A stretch of DNA of 50,126 bases from a gamma proteobacterium IMCC1989. GTDB lineage: Bacteria; Pseudomonadota; Gammaproteobacteria; Pseudomonadales; Cellvibrionaceae. Shown here piece after piece: positions 1-8,073 of this stretch. The notes beneath the pieces are model-generated. The model did not search any database and was not told the origin of the DNA. It worked only from the letters and a program-made list of their open reading frames with translations. Where the stretch lies: NCBI GenBank assembly GCA_000209515.2, contig AEVK01000002.1:1-50126 (forward strand), in the 5' to 3' direction. How positions within the stretch are numbered: position 1 is the first letter of the stretch; each line of letters opens with the position of its first letter. Made by a program: the position numbers and the translations under genes.

Positions 1-30
1 TCCTTCGTTTCCTTCGTTTCCTTCGTTTCC
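1..30. repeat. 9-bp tandem repeat coding Gly-Asn-Glu
   Basis: Three exact copies of TCCTTCGTT (plus strand) followed by a partial unit; on the minus strand each reads G-N-E. The array continues past the left edge, so copy number is unknown. Confidence 0.85.
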
Positions 31-60
31 GCCGTGGTTCCACCAGTTGCTATAAGTCAT
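1..60 (-). CDS. N-terminus of unknown protein with G-N-E repeats (partial)
   Basis: The first 20 codons of a minus-strand gene that continues off the left edge. Translation from the ATG at 60 gives MTYSNWWNHGG followed by at least three Gly-Asn-Glu units, encoded by exact 9-bp tandem repeats. A GGGGA ribosome-binding site lies about 8 bases upstream of the ATG, which supports a real start. There is no signal peptide in the visible part; the start is polar and aromatic (YSNWWNH). I do not recognise the family. The repeat could begin a longer low-complexity or repetitive protein, or be a short repetitive peptide. Function unknown. Confidence 0.6.
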   Translation of the reverse strand, partial: MTYSNWWNHGGNEGNEGNEG

Positions 61-305
61 GGATAATTCCCCAATTAGTTTTAATATTATTAAATAAGTT
101 TATTGTGAAAATGAACGAGGAGAAGCACCTGAAGGCCTGCTTCCGAAGGCGTTTTGGACAAAAAACAACCTAAGTACACATCAATATGTTAACTACGTCA
201 CAAATTTTGAAGCATTATGTCAAAAGGTTATTTCAACAACAAGCTAAGAAACACACTTTCTAATGCCTATTTAGAATAAGAAGCATGCCTATCAATTACA
301 AATAA

Positions 306-321
306 CGTGATGGACGTCACA
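306..321. promoter_or_regulatory. CRP-like operator
   Basis: CGTGA-N6-TCACA, nine of ten core positions of the CRP/Vfr half-sites TGTGA-N6-TCACA. It lies about 245 bp upstream of the leftward G-N-E gene, which is far for classical activation unless that gene has a long leader. Binding is inferred from the motif only. Confidence 0.4.
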
Positions 322-516
322 AAAAATGCGAGCCATATCACACAAGAAAGGTAATAAAAAGACATTTCACTATTGGTTACTAAAGACTTAGACAGGTGAG
401 AAAAGGACACTTATTATTTAAAGACAAGTTGTTTTGAATAAACAGGTGGGTAAGTAATATGTCAAACCCTTAACTGCGAAAATAATAAGAATTAAACGAT
501 GGGAATAAAGCTAGAT

Positions 517-546
517 CTAGTACGGTCTGTAGATAGACCTTACTAG
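517..546. other. Bulged inverted repeat downstream of mshQ
   Basis: CTAGTA-C-GGTCT, six-base loop, AGACC-T-TACTAG: eleven base pairs with one C/T mismatch. It lies past the end of the msh operon on the minus strand and has no T-run, so it could be a transcript 3' structure or an operator. Confidence 0.45.
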
Positions 547-598
547 GAGGGCATTTTCAGAAGGTGGTGGCGGTGCTGTTCGCTATAATTATCTCAGC

Positions 599-618
599 AG
601 TACGCTCTATAGCGTACT
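599..618 (-). terminator. Stem-loop right after mshQ stop
   Basis: Perfect arms AGTACGCT / AGCGTACT with a four-base loop, directly following the mshQ TAG. No U-tract follows on the minus strand, so it is more likely a 3'-end stabilising or Rho-dependent structure than a classic intrinsic terminator. Confidence 0.4.
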
Positions 619-3600
619 CTATTGATGTCTCCAATAGAGTATACGATCATGGCCTCGGTAGCTTTTAAAACGCATCGTTGCAGTAGGTAATTGGGTGTCG
701 TTATTGTTATCGCCGTCCTGATTCCAGTCAAAACGTAGCCAGTCAATACTGCTCAAATCGACATCAACGGTAAAACTATCTGTAGTAATCTCTGCACCTG
801 GAGCAGAGAAAGAGAAGCCAGCATCCCCACCAGAAAAACCAACGTGACTGCTAGAAAGAGAAGTAAACTCCCCTGTTGTTATTCCGCCGACTAAATTGAT
901 CGATAAGTCAGAGGCTGAATCAATTGGATTACCGTTAAAGCTGATACTACTTCGAGACAACACACTGCAATCGTCAAGTATATGAGTGATGAACTTTTGT
1001 CCTGTCCAATACTCTGTATGAAATACTACAGGCAGCGCTGCCGTTTCTGGACCATAAGCATCGGCTAAACTCACTCGACCATAATAAAATGATGCGCTAC
1101 CCAACTCTCCAGCATTACAACTGCCCGTTATGTCACAGTCTGCACTAGACGATGCGTTCATTGTGAGATTATTAAGAGTTCTATCATCGATATCATCAAC
1201 GGCAATACCCAACAATACATTCAGTAAGGGCGCTTCTAGATTCGTGCCGCGTGCCAATGCTGCAACCGTGTCTATGAGATTATATTCACCAGCCTGCCAA
1301 TTAGTTGTGGCAACCGATAAACGAGAAGCGAGATCAATACCGTTATTATCTAGCTCTGCTGCATAAATAATACTTCCTACGGGATAGCCTAAGCCTTCGT
1401 CATAATTACTTACGGTGTCGCCCGCTGAATTAATCGCATTTAATGTATATGCAATGCCCAGTTCGGGCTGAGACAAGTAAGTAAATTGAGTACAGCTGTT
1501 ATTCACATCAGCCGCACCGAGAAAAAAGCTCTCTGGATAGAAACGCCCTACTGTACTACTTGCTGTGCTGGTAACATTACCTGTCCCTAGATAATCACCA
1601 TCGCCCACCGCGGCAATAAGCCGAATACTGCCTACCTCATTCCAGCTCAGTGTATTATTTTGGAAAAGATTAGCGCTAATGCGAGTAAAACTATCACTAT
1701 TGCTGAGAACACCAACATTACCGCCTGTAGGAAAAACTAAGGAATCTAACACAAGCGATACGCTTTCAGGGTTTTGCTCATTACCGTAGTTAGGCGTAGG
1801 ATCTCCTTCGGCGTTCAATGCTTGTACATTTGCCGTGAACGCATCTCCTGCGGGAATAAAGCCTTCTCCGTTAAACGTGGTCGATGGGTTATCGCTAACA
1901 GTAATAGAAAAGTCAGCGGGCGTCACAACAAACTGGTTAGAATCACCAGACATTCCATTGCTAGTATCGTTAACCGTAAAACTAATTTCACCCACATCAT
2001 TATATTGCATGCTGATGCTAGCCTGCCCCTCCACAAAGTTAATACTGCCAGAGCCTGATGCTGATAAAGAACCGGATAAGGGGTTGTGATAACGCGTATT
2101 GAGGCTGATGTTTTTATTGCCCGAATAGGATTCGATTATCCCGCACTCCCCACCACTGGGATCAGCACTTTCTGGATTAAGGCCATAAGCCGTTAGAGAG
2201 ATAGAGAAGGCTTGAGCCGAGCGCTGAGTAGCAATGGGGTCATTAATCGGTGTCGCAGGAGGATTGGGCAAAGGACTCGCGGTGACGCTAAATCCCGTTG
2301 CAGAGAAAAATAGATCACCCTCGGTATCATCATCACGAATACTACCGTCGATAACATCCACATTAATACTACTATTGCCTTCAGTGTAATAGAGCAAGAA
2401 ACTGGCGGTTCCATTGTCGGAGTCTGCAAACGTATACGTTGCTATACCATCATTAACGGTGCCATCAACTAAACTACCGTTCCCACTAGATAGCGACCAT
2501 GATCCATTGCCTGTTTGTGTATCAAGGGTAATAGTATCGCTATACGATGTGAGAACGGCTGCATCACTGTTATAGGCAGTGACAGATAAAGTCTCATCCA
2601 GACAGTAGGTCGCTGAGTTATCGTGACCAATTGAAAAGTAACTTAGCGTATTGCCACCGCAGGGATGTGTGTCGTTCATAATACTCACGACTTGTGAGCT
2701 AGTTAATACATTATCGTACAATCTTACTTCATCGATACTGCCATGAAAGCGATAGCTCGTGCTATTCACTGCGCCGCCAATATTCAACAGATTACCAACC
2801 GAACGATAACTATTAGATGGTGACCCTTCCCGTTGTGTGAGCGTTTGTTCAACGCCATCTATCCATAAACGATTACTACCAACAGCAGCGCTACCATTGG
2901 TAAATTCTGCAGTCACGTGTCGCCATGTATTCTCGAATCCACTAGAACTAATCCCGTAAATATCATTATTCCATGTGTTAAAGCCAAAGCTACCATTGTA
3001 GAACCACAGATCATAGTACGACCAACCGATAGGCATAGAGCCATTAGTACCATCCCAGCGCATCCAAAAACTCACTGTTGTTTTTTCACCACTGGCGGTA
3101 TTCACTGGCAAGTTATCAAACTCCACCGTCCCTGATGAAAAACTACCATAAGCACAAGTGCCTTCTGAACCTGATATCGCCGGTGACGTATTGCTAGGTG
3201 ATGCGTTATACAGTAGTTTGCCGTGGTAATCATTGCCACTACTATCAATGACTTCATCGTTTTGCCCACTCCAACTCACCTCTTCTAAACGCCACTCGGC
3301 AATAAGTGTTGTGCCACAATCACGCCTAGATCCATCCCAGTTATTACCCGCGAGTTGGTTGTTATAAATGTTTCTTACTTGATCCGCATTAATCACCGAG
3401 CCAAAAATAAGTACTTCATCTAGCTGGCCAGAAAAAAATCCAGGTGTCCCAGCAGTATCTTCAATTCGCCCGATACTACTAAAAGAAAGATCTAAGCCGC
3501 CAGTGCGGCCTGTGCCAGACTTATTGATGACACCGTCAATATAGATAACTAGATCCCCGCTATCTTCATTTCGGGTCATGACAATATGCTGCCAAGTATT

Positions 3601-4818
3601 ATTATTAACTGCTCGCGATGTAACCAAATGATTTGAACCACCTTTACCGAAACCTAAGCGACCGTTACCTCGCAAATATCCCCAAAAAATATCGTTACTA
3701 CTTTTATTCGCCTCTTCTATACCCGTGATACCGGGTGCTTGATAATAATTGTTATCCCCTATTTGTGACGTTTTCATCCAAAAACTAAGCGTGGCAGTAT
3801 TGTTAAGGTGAGTAGCAATACCAGAAACCGTTATATAGTCATCAACACCGTCAAAAGAGGCAGCATTACAAACCAAGCCTGATTCAATCGTATTCGCGCC
3901 ATTAACAGCAAAGCCATTCATATTACCGGTATTATCTAACACTTCATTACTAGTACCGTCCCATTCACTTTCATCAAAATGCCATTCGGCTACTACGTTA
4001 AGTGTTGGAGATATAGACCATGAGGCCGCAAAACCATCTCGACGAATAGAATTGTCCGAACTATGTACTATGTACATAGCACCTGATGTCGCGGTCACTG
4101 ACGACGGTAGGTTCGTACTTGTAAAACTGCCTATTAAAGTAGCATTGGTATTACTACCATCGTAAACATAGATGTAATCGAAAAATTCCTCATAATCAAA
4201 CTCACTAAACGATAAGGTAACTTGATGGTTCGCTGCGGGTTGAATAAGAAAGCTGCATGACTCGTTGTTAGAATAACGGTTGGCACTACCACCGGAATCA
4301 AACAGTACACCGGTTGATAATGACGAAGACGCATCGCTACACATGGTAAACTCATTAACCACTACTGCATTCGAAAATTTTTGTGCATTGCTGCCGTTAC
4401 AGTCTGACTGTAGAACCTTAGCGCCAGAGGCGGTAGAGTCTGATTCTATGGCGACACATTTGTTCGAATGCGATACCTGTAAAGTCTCGCCTACCCAGTT
4501 AAATATTTGATTATCACCTCCATGGCAAGGCCACTGAATAAGACCAGCCCCTGTTGCTGTCGATCTACCATATACGTCTAAACACTGCCCCGAATGGCTT
4601 GCTTGTAATAAGAAGCCTCCCGTCACGGGCACTTCTACCCAATCTTGGTGGCTTTCGCCCGAACATTCATATTGCGATACGCTCGTTCCGTCAACCGTGG
4701 AGGCGCTATTAACCCCTAAACATTTATTCGAATTTTTATTGACTATAGGGTCCGCATTAACATTTATGCTGAATAGAAATATCACACAAGCCATAACAGA
4801 ATAAAATAGAGAAGGCAT
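619..4818 (-). CDS. mshQ: MshQ-like mosaic pilus-associated adhesin (ricin lectin, CUB, two LamG-like, DUF6701)
   Basis: Last gene of the MSHA operon, 1399 residues; its ATG abuts the mshP stop codon (TAA-ATG). Domains in order: signal peptide (1-22, ending VNA); ricin-type beta-trefoil about 25-150 with three repeats carrying degenerate QxW-type motifs and paired Cys; CUB-like domain about 158-270 (FDYEEFFDYIYVYDGS, Cys pair); two concanavalin/LamG-like jellyrolls at about 275-490 and 505-720, each opening with a similar AEWxxxE motif and containing a SFWM strand; then a long beta-rich C-terminal part like the DUF6701 region of MshQ. Family knowledge places MshQ with the pilus; surface or tip location and glycan binding are inferred from the lectin-type domains. 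It is probably made with the pilus and presented by MshP/MshO-like minor pilins, in the way PilY1 works with PilX. Confidence 0.85.
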   Translation of the reverse strand: MPSLFYSVMACVIFLFSINVNADPIVNKNSNKCLGVNSASTVDGTSVSQYECSGESHQDWVEVPVTGGFLLQASHSGQCLDVYGRSTATGAGLIQWPCHGGDNQIFNWVGETLQVSHSNKCVAIESDSTASGAKVLQSDCNGSNAQKFSNAVVVNEFTMCSDASSSLSTGVLFDSGGSANRYSNNESCSFLIQPAANHQVTLSFSEFDYEEFFDYIYVYDGSNTNATLIGSFTSTNLPSSVTATSGAMYIVHSSDNSIRRDGFAASWSISPTLNVVAEWHFDESEWDGTSNEVLDNTGNMNGFAVNGANTIESGLVCNAASFDGVDDYITVSGIATHLNNTATLSFWMKTSQIGDNNYYQAPGITGIEEANKSSNDIFWGYLRGNGRLGFGKGGSNHLVTSRAVNNNTWQHIVMTRNEDSGDLVIYIDGVINKSGTGRTGGLDLSFSSIGRIEDTAGTPGFFSGQLDEVLIFGSVINADQVRNIYNNQLAGNNWDGSRRDCGTTLIAEWRLEEVSWSGQNDEVIDSSGNDYHGKLLYNASPSNTSPAISGSEGTCAYGSFSSGTVEFDNLPVNTASGEKTTVSFWMRWDGTNGSMPIGWSYYDLWFYNGSFGFNTWNNDIYGISSSGFENTWRHVTAEFTNGSAAVGSNRLWIDGVEQTLTQREGSPSNSYRSVGNLLNIGGAVNSTSYRFHGSIDEVRLYDNVLTSSQVVSIMNDTHPCGGNTLSYFSIGHDNSATYCLDETLSVTAYNSDAAVLTSYSDTITLDTQTGNGSWSLSSGNGSLVDGTVNDGIATYTFADSDNGTASFLLYYTEGNSSINVDVIDGSIRDDDTEGDLFFSATGFSVTASPLPNPPATPINDPIATQRSAQAFSISLTAYGLNPESADPSGGECGIIESYSGNKNISLNTRYHNPLSGSLSASGSGSINFVEGQASISMQYNDVGEISFTVNDTSNGMSGDSNQFVVTPADFSITVSDNPSTTFNGEGFIPAGDAFTANVQALNAEGDPTPNYGNEQNPESVSLVLDSLVFPTGGNVGVLSNSDSFTRISANLFQNNTLSWNEVGSIRLIAAVGDGDYLGTGNVTSTASSTVGRFYPESFFLGAADVNNSCTQFTYLSQPELGIAYTLNAINSAGDTVSNYDEGLGYPVGSIIYAAELDNNGIDLASRLSVATTNWQAGEYNLIDTVAALARGTNLEAPLLNVLLGIAVDDIDDRTLNNLTMNASSSADCDITGSCNAGELGSASFYYGRVSLADAYGPETAALPVVFHTEYWTGQKFITHILDDCSVLSRSSISFNGNPIDSASDLSINLVGGITTGEFTSLSSSHVGFSGGDAGFSFSAPGAEITTDSFTVDVDLSSIDWLRFDWNQDGDNNNDTQLPTATMRFKSYRGHDRILYWRHQ

Positions 4819-5319
4819 TTATAGCGTTGCTCCTACTTCTATTCGGTGCTGCGATATTGCTGGAGCAGCTCCGCACGATGCTTGTGCATTTAGCGTATAA
4901 AAGCTATTACTAATACCAGATAAACCTAAATAATTAGCACTATTGCTCTCGTCACAACTATTTGCATTTTCATAGTGGCAGGTGCAGCTCACCACAACCG
5001 TGCAATTATTTAAGCCTTCCGCAGATAAGGTTTGAGAAATAGCCATTGCGACACAACGCCCATCCACTAGCTGTCTATCAACATCTAAAAAAAACAGTTC
5101 ATGCAATCCTGCCTGTGCACCACTTTCTGCTGCATAAAATGCCTGTGTCGATACGCCGGAAATAATATATGTAGCAGTACTTTCCGACACTTTTTTTGAA
5201 ACCATCAGCGCTAAGCCGCCTATGACGACAATAATAAATAAAGCCACTGGCAGTAAGAAACCCTGTTGTTTTTTAGATTTATAATGCTTTTTATACCGAC
5301 GATCTTTTTCAAGGTACAT
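4819..5319 (-). CDS. mshP: MSHA minor pilin-like protein MshP
   Basis: A 166-residue protein with a basic lead (KKHYKSKKQQG) followed by FLLPVALFIIVVIGGLALMV, a type IV pilin-like hydrophobic helix without the usual Glu at mature position 5, as in MshP/PilX-type proteins. Six Cys lie in the C-terminal domain, suggesting disulfides. I chose the ATG at 5319: it overlaps the end of mshO by 11 bases and is preceded by a GGTGG ribosome-binding site, while the frame remains open to a GTG at 5343. It sits between mshO and mshQ, the canonical msh order. Expected role: helps assemble or display MshQ at the pilus tip (inferred). Confidence 0.82.
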   Translation of the reverse strand: MYLEKDRRYKKHYKSKKQQGFLLPVALFIIVVIGGLALMVSKKVSESTATYIISGVSTQAFYAAESGAQAGLHELFFLDVDRQLVDGRCVAMAISQTLSAEGLNNCTVVVSCTCHYENANSCDESNSANYLGLSGISNSFYTLNAQASCGAAPAISQHRIEVGATL

Positions 5320-6094
5320 TACGCACCACCACCTGTTTAACACTGTTTATTCGATGACTGCCGACAGAAAAAACTAACGATGCCGTCATACGTATATTTC
5401 TATCTTCTACTGCAGAAGAAATAGTAAAAGGGTCATCTAGGGCGTTCACAGACATCGAAAGCAAGTCATAATCGCTACTAGGATCGACAAGCACATTACT
5501 TAAGCTAATATCTCGATAAAGCCGTAGTTCTTGGTTGAACACACAAAATGCACTAGGAGACTCAACAATATAAAAACGCTGATTAATCGAATTGCGTAAC
5601 CAACGCTTGTCGTCATCTAGCGTAATGGTCGTCGCGGTTACCGTATCAATGGAAGCCAACGAGCCGGTTACTGCCCCGTAAAGCTCATCACTATTACTGG
5701 CAGCAATAGCCAAATAATCTGCACTGCCAGATGTAATTAAAAAAGGAGACACAGTAATTGGCGTAAAGCTGCCAGAGGCAAAAGCACCGTTGGCTTCACT
5801 GGGTAATAGATCCATATAAAGACCGCTGGCTACAATCGGCATAAATTGGATACACGCCCCGTCGTTTAATAATCGTAGGCTAAACGGTAAGGCGTTGCGT
5901 AAACGACGAACCATATAATTTGTTGATAATTGCGTATTAGATAACAAACGATTTTTTTGGCTAACATCCACGGCACTGCGCATCACACTAACCACGAAAG
6001 TCGTGCTAAAAGAAGCCAACACTCCCAAAATAACCATAACGGCAATCAGTTCTATTAGCGTAAAGCCTTGAGTATTTTTTAGTGTCAATTTCAA
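5309..6094 (-). CDS. mshO: MSHA minor pilin MshO
   Basis: A 261-residue prepilin with a class III leader, G-FTLIELIAVMVILGVLAS, cut after the Gly and methylated on Phe by the prepilin peptidase (family knowledge). Glu5 of the mature protein is present. The rest is a beta-rich soluble domain with Cys at the positions expected for minor pilins of the PilW/MshO type. The start is a TTG, supported by a GGGGG ribosome-binding site five to six bases upstream; no ATG exists in frame near the leader. It follows mshD after about 22 bases and overlaps mshP, so it is translated in the operon. Confidence 0.85.
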   Translation of the reverse strand: MKLTLKNTQGFTLIELIAVMVILGVLASFSTTFVVSVMRSAVDVSQKNRLLSNTQLSTNYMVRRLRNALPFSLRLLNDGACIQFMPIVASGLYMDLLPSEANGAFASGSFTPITVSPFLITSGSADYLAIAASNSDELYGAVTGSLASIDTVTATTITLDDDKRWLRNSINQRFYIVESPSAFCVFNQELRLYRDISLSNVLVDPSSDYDLLSMSVNALDDPFTISSAVEDRNIRMTASLVFSVGSHRINSVKQVVVRNVP

Positions 6095-6116
6095 AAAAAC
6101 CCCCTATCATTAATCA

Positions 6117-6626
6117 CTAAAAATTAAACCGATAAGAAGTGAGCGACATAGTCACACCTTGTGGAGATATTACGGTGACAGTAATACGCTTGGCCTGCTC
6201 ATTCACAACACCAAAATCAACACCGGCACTAACAACAGATATTGTTCGTGTATAACCGACTTCGGGTATATCTTCATAAAGGTGGAAATCATCTACATCA
6301 TCTAATGTGTTTATTAACGTTAAATCTTCGCCCTCATCTAAGCCAAAAGCGTTACCAACACCAATACAAGGAATACTAACTCCGCAAGCAGGAACACCAC
6401 CTGTGGGTGTGTTTTCATCAAATTTCCTAGACAATACTTCGTCCAACTGAGATTGAGCCATACTTAATAGATGGCTATTAATCAGTGGGTCCTGTATGCG
6501 AATAACGGAATACTGAAACACACTCCCTATCGCAGTAATGCTTAATCCGATTACTACAATAAAAGCGACTAATTCTATTAAGGTAAATCCTTTAGCGTAC
6601 TCACCCATATTTTTTTTAATGAGCAT
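6117..6626 (-). CDS. mshD: MSHA minor pilin MshD
   Basis: A prepilin of about 169 residues with the processing site KG-FTLIELVAFIVVIGLS; Glu5 is present. The C-terminal part contains a CGVSIPC pair, a likely disulfide loop. The ATG at 6626 overlaps the end of mshC by 11 bases and is preceded by a GAGTGG-like ribosome-binding site; a GTG at 6638 and an ATG at 6608 are alternatives. Position between mshC and mshO matches MshD. Expected role: minor pilin in the initiation complex of the MSHA pilus. Confidence 0.82.
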   Translation of the reverse strand: MLIKKNMGEYAKGFTLIELVAFIVVIGLSITAIGSVFQYSVIRIQDPLINSHLLSMAQSQLDEVLSRKFDENTPTGGVPACGVSIPCIGVGNAFGLDEGEDLTLINTLDDVDDFHLYEDIPEVGYTRTISVVSAGVDFGVVNEQAKRITVTVISPQGVTMSLTSYRFNF

Positions 6627-7059
6627 AACCCACACCACTCACACTTATTGTTAACGATAAATCTTCGTCTTCTAAAATGATATCTTGCTCAACGGTTTCA
6701 CCAAGATGGGTAAATTGTAATTGTTGTTCGCCCGAAATAGGGTCAATTGATGTGATTGTTACATCATCAGATAGGGTCAACGGGTAAGACTGATTGATAT
6801 TGCGAATACTTGTATCGTTGACCTGGATATCAATACTGGTTTCTGTCGCGATAAATTTAACGACTGATGAACCATCGGAACGTGCCATCGCCGTTTCTCG
6901 CGCAAATATCAATCCGGCCAACACATCATTTTTTGCTGTTTGAATATTGGCATCACCCGGAGTAATGCGTATTAATATAGTCGCTGATAAAACACCTACG
7001 ATAACCAAAACAGCAATAAGCTCTATTAAAGTAAACGCCGATTGATAATATAAGCGCAT
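6616..7059 (-). CDS. mshC: MSHA minor pilin MshC
   Basis: A 147-residue prepilin. The processing site is unusual: Ala rather than Gly precedes the cleaved Phe (QSA-FTLIELIAVLVIVG); prepilin peptidases of the PilD family can accept Ala at this position. Glu5 of the mature protein is present. Contains a GspH/FimT-like pattern (LIFARETAMARS). It lies 289 bases downstream of mshA; the gap shows no ORF but carries several TAGTTCAA-like direct repeats (7315-7345). Overlap with mshD indicates translational coupling. Confidence 0.8.
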   Translation of the reverse strand: MRLYYQSAFTLIELIAVLVIVGVLSATILIRITPGDANIQTAKNDVLAGLIFARETAMARSDGSSVVKFIATETSIDIQVNDTSIRNINQSYPLTLSDDVTITSIDPISGEQQLQFTHLGETVEQDIILEDEDLSLTISVSGVGYAH

Positions 7060-7348
7060 AACAGGAGTAACCTAGTAAAATGTAAAACACATCATAAAAA
7101 TGACAGTATAGAATTAACAAAAAAATTTATTCACTAAAGAAAGTATAGTCAATTATGAAGATATCGCTTTCGCTGACAAGCGATGAACAGGATGAGGAGG
7201 AAAGCAGAAAAAGGAAAGGAAAAAAGATAATCGTTAAACGTAATTTGAATCATCATTAGAAAGCTGCCACGACCTTCAGTACTACGCTAAAGAAAGCCTA
7301 TGGCAACTAATTTTTTGAACTGAACTTGAACTAAAGTTGAACTAACAA

Positions 7349-7771
7349 TTAAGGCACCGCACCATAAGCAGTAAAGGTAGCACTTGGTTCATCTGTTGCA
7401 TCGTAATCGCCATCGCCATTAGCGTCATAGCGTACAAGACATGATGTTGACGAACCTTCTGCAATCGCAGTGGCCACCGTATCGATGTAATAGTCACTAT
7501 CTAGACCACCATCCAACAGATCAGCCACATCATCACAAGTATTCACTAAGGTGGGTGCATCATCGGTTAAGTTGGCATCATTTGCTATATTCTGTGCATG
7601 ATTAAGACTTGATGCACTGGCAAGTGCGCCAGCAATACCTTCTACCGCTGCGCTTTTTGCTGAACCGGATAAATCAACAAAACGAGGAACTGCGGTAGCA
7701 GCAAGTACACCTAAAATAACAATAACCGACATTAACTCGATTAAAGTAAAACCTTCACTACGTTTACGCAT
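7349..7771 (-). CDS. mshA: MSHA major pilin MshA
   Basis: A 140-residue prepilin: leader MRKRSEG, then FTLIELMSVIVILGVLAATAVPRFVDL, with Gly at -1 and Glu at +5. Short, with a Cys pair (NTCDD and STSCL) for the D-region loop, as expected for the major subunit. A GGAG ribosome-binding site precedes the ATG, and the gene stands between two gaps of about 290-300 bases, so it probably has its own strong promoter and transcript as mshA does in Vibrio. Odd feature: residues 116-127 match the dockerin/EF-hand-type calcium loop DxNxDGxxxxxD exactly (DANGDGDYDATD). Calcium binding is an inference. Confidence 0.88.
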   Translation of the reverse strand: MRKRSEGFTLIELMSVIVILGVLAATAVPRFVDLSGSAKSAAVEGIAGALASASSLNHAQNIANDANLTDDAPTLVNTCDDVADLLDGGLDSDYYIDTVATAIAEGSSTSCLVRYDANGDGDYDATDEPSATFTAYGAVP

Positions 7772-8073
7772 AGGAACTCCAACATCATCTGATCTAAAAT
7801 TTTACTTGCATGTGAATCATCAATCACACTGTTATTTATAACTATAGCGTCATAGAGGAATAACGCTACAGCCTGATTAGATGGATATGGAATAGGTCAT
7901 TTAAAAAAAACCAATAAATTTTATAGATAATGCACAGCGCATGAATATCTCTACAAAAATCTAAAAAACACACATTATAAAACCAATAATTTGACGGCTT
8001 TATATCTATTTTTGTTAAAAACATACACGGCGTCAAAAAATGATGGATGTATAAATGAAAGAATAGACAAAGA
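7772..8073. other. 302-bp gap upstream of the major pilin
   Basis: Very AT-rich, no supported ORF. It separates mshG from mshA and most likely contains the pilin promoter. I could not find a clear sigma-54 -24/-12 element or a confident sigma-70 box on the minus strand. Confidence 0.5.

Larger units (their letters stand above)
61..618. other. 558-bp gap between mshQ stop and the G-N-E gene
   Basis: No convincing ORF. For the leftward gene it must carry the promoter and leader. It holds a GC-rich hairpin at 122-143 (GAAGCA...TGCTTC) in the presumed leader, a CRP-like palindrome at 306-321, a bulged hairpin at 517-546, and a perfect 8-bp-arm hairpin at 599-618 immediately after the mshQ stop codon. 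No tRNA or known riboswitch was recognised. Confidence 0.6.

Noticed and set aside
7315-7345. GAACT-type repeats after mshA as a CRISPR-like or terminator element
   Set aside because: Only three short imperfect copies, irregular spacing, no T-tailed hairpin.
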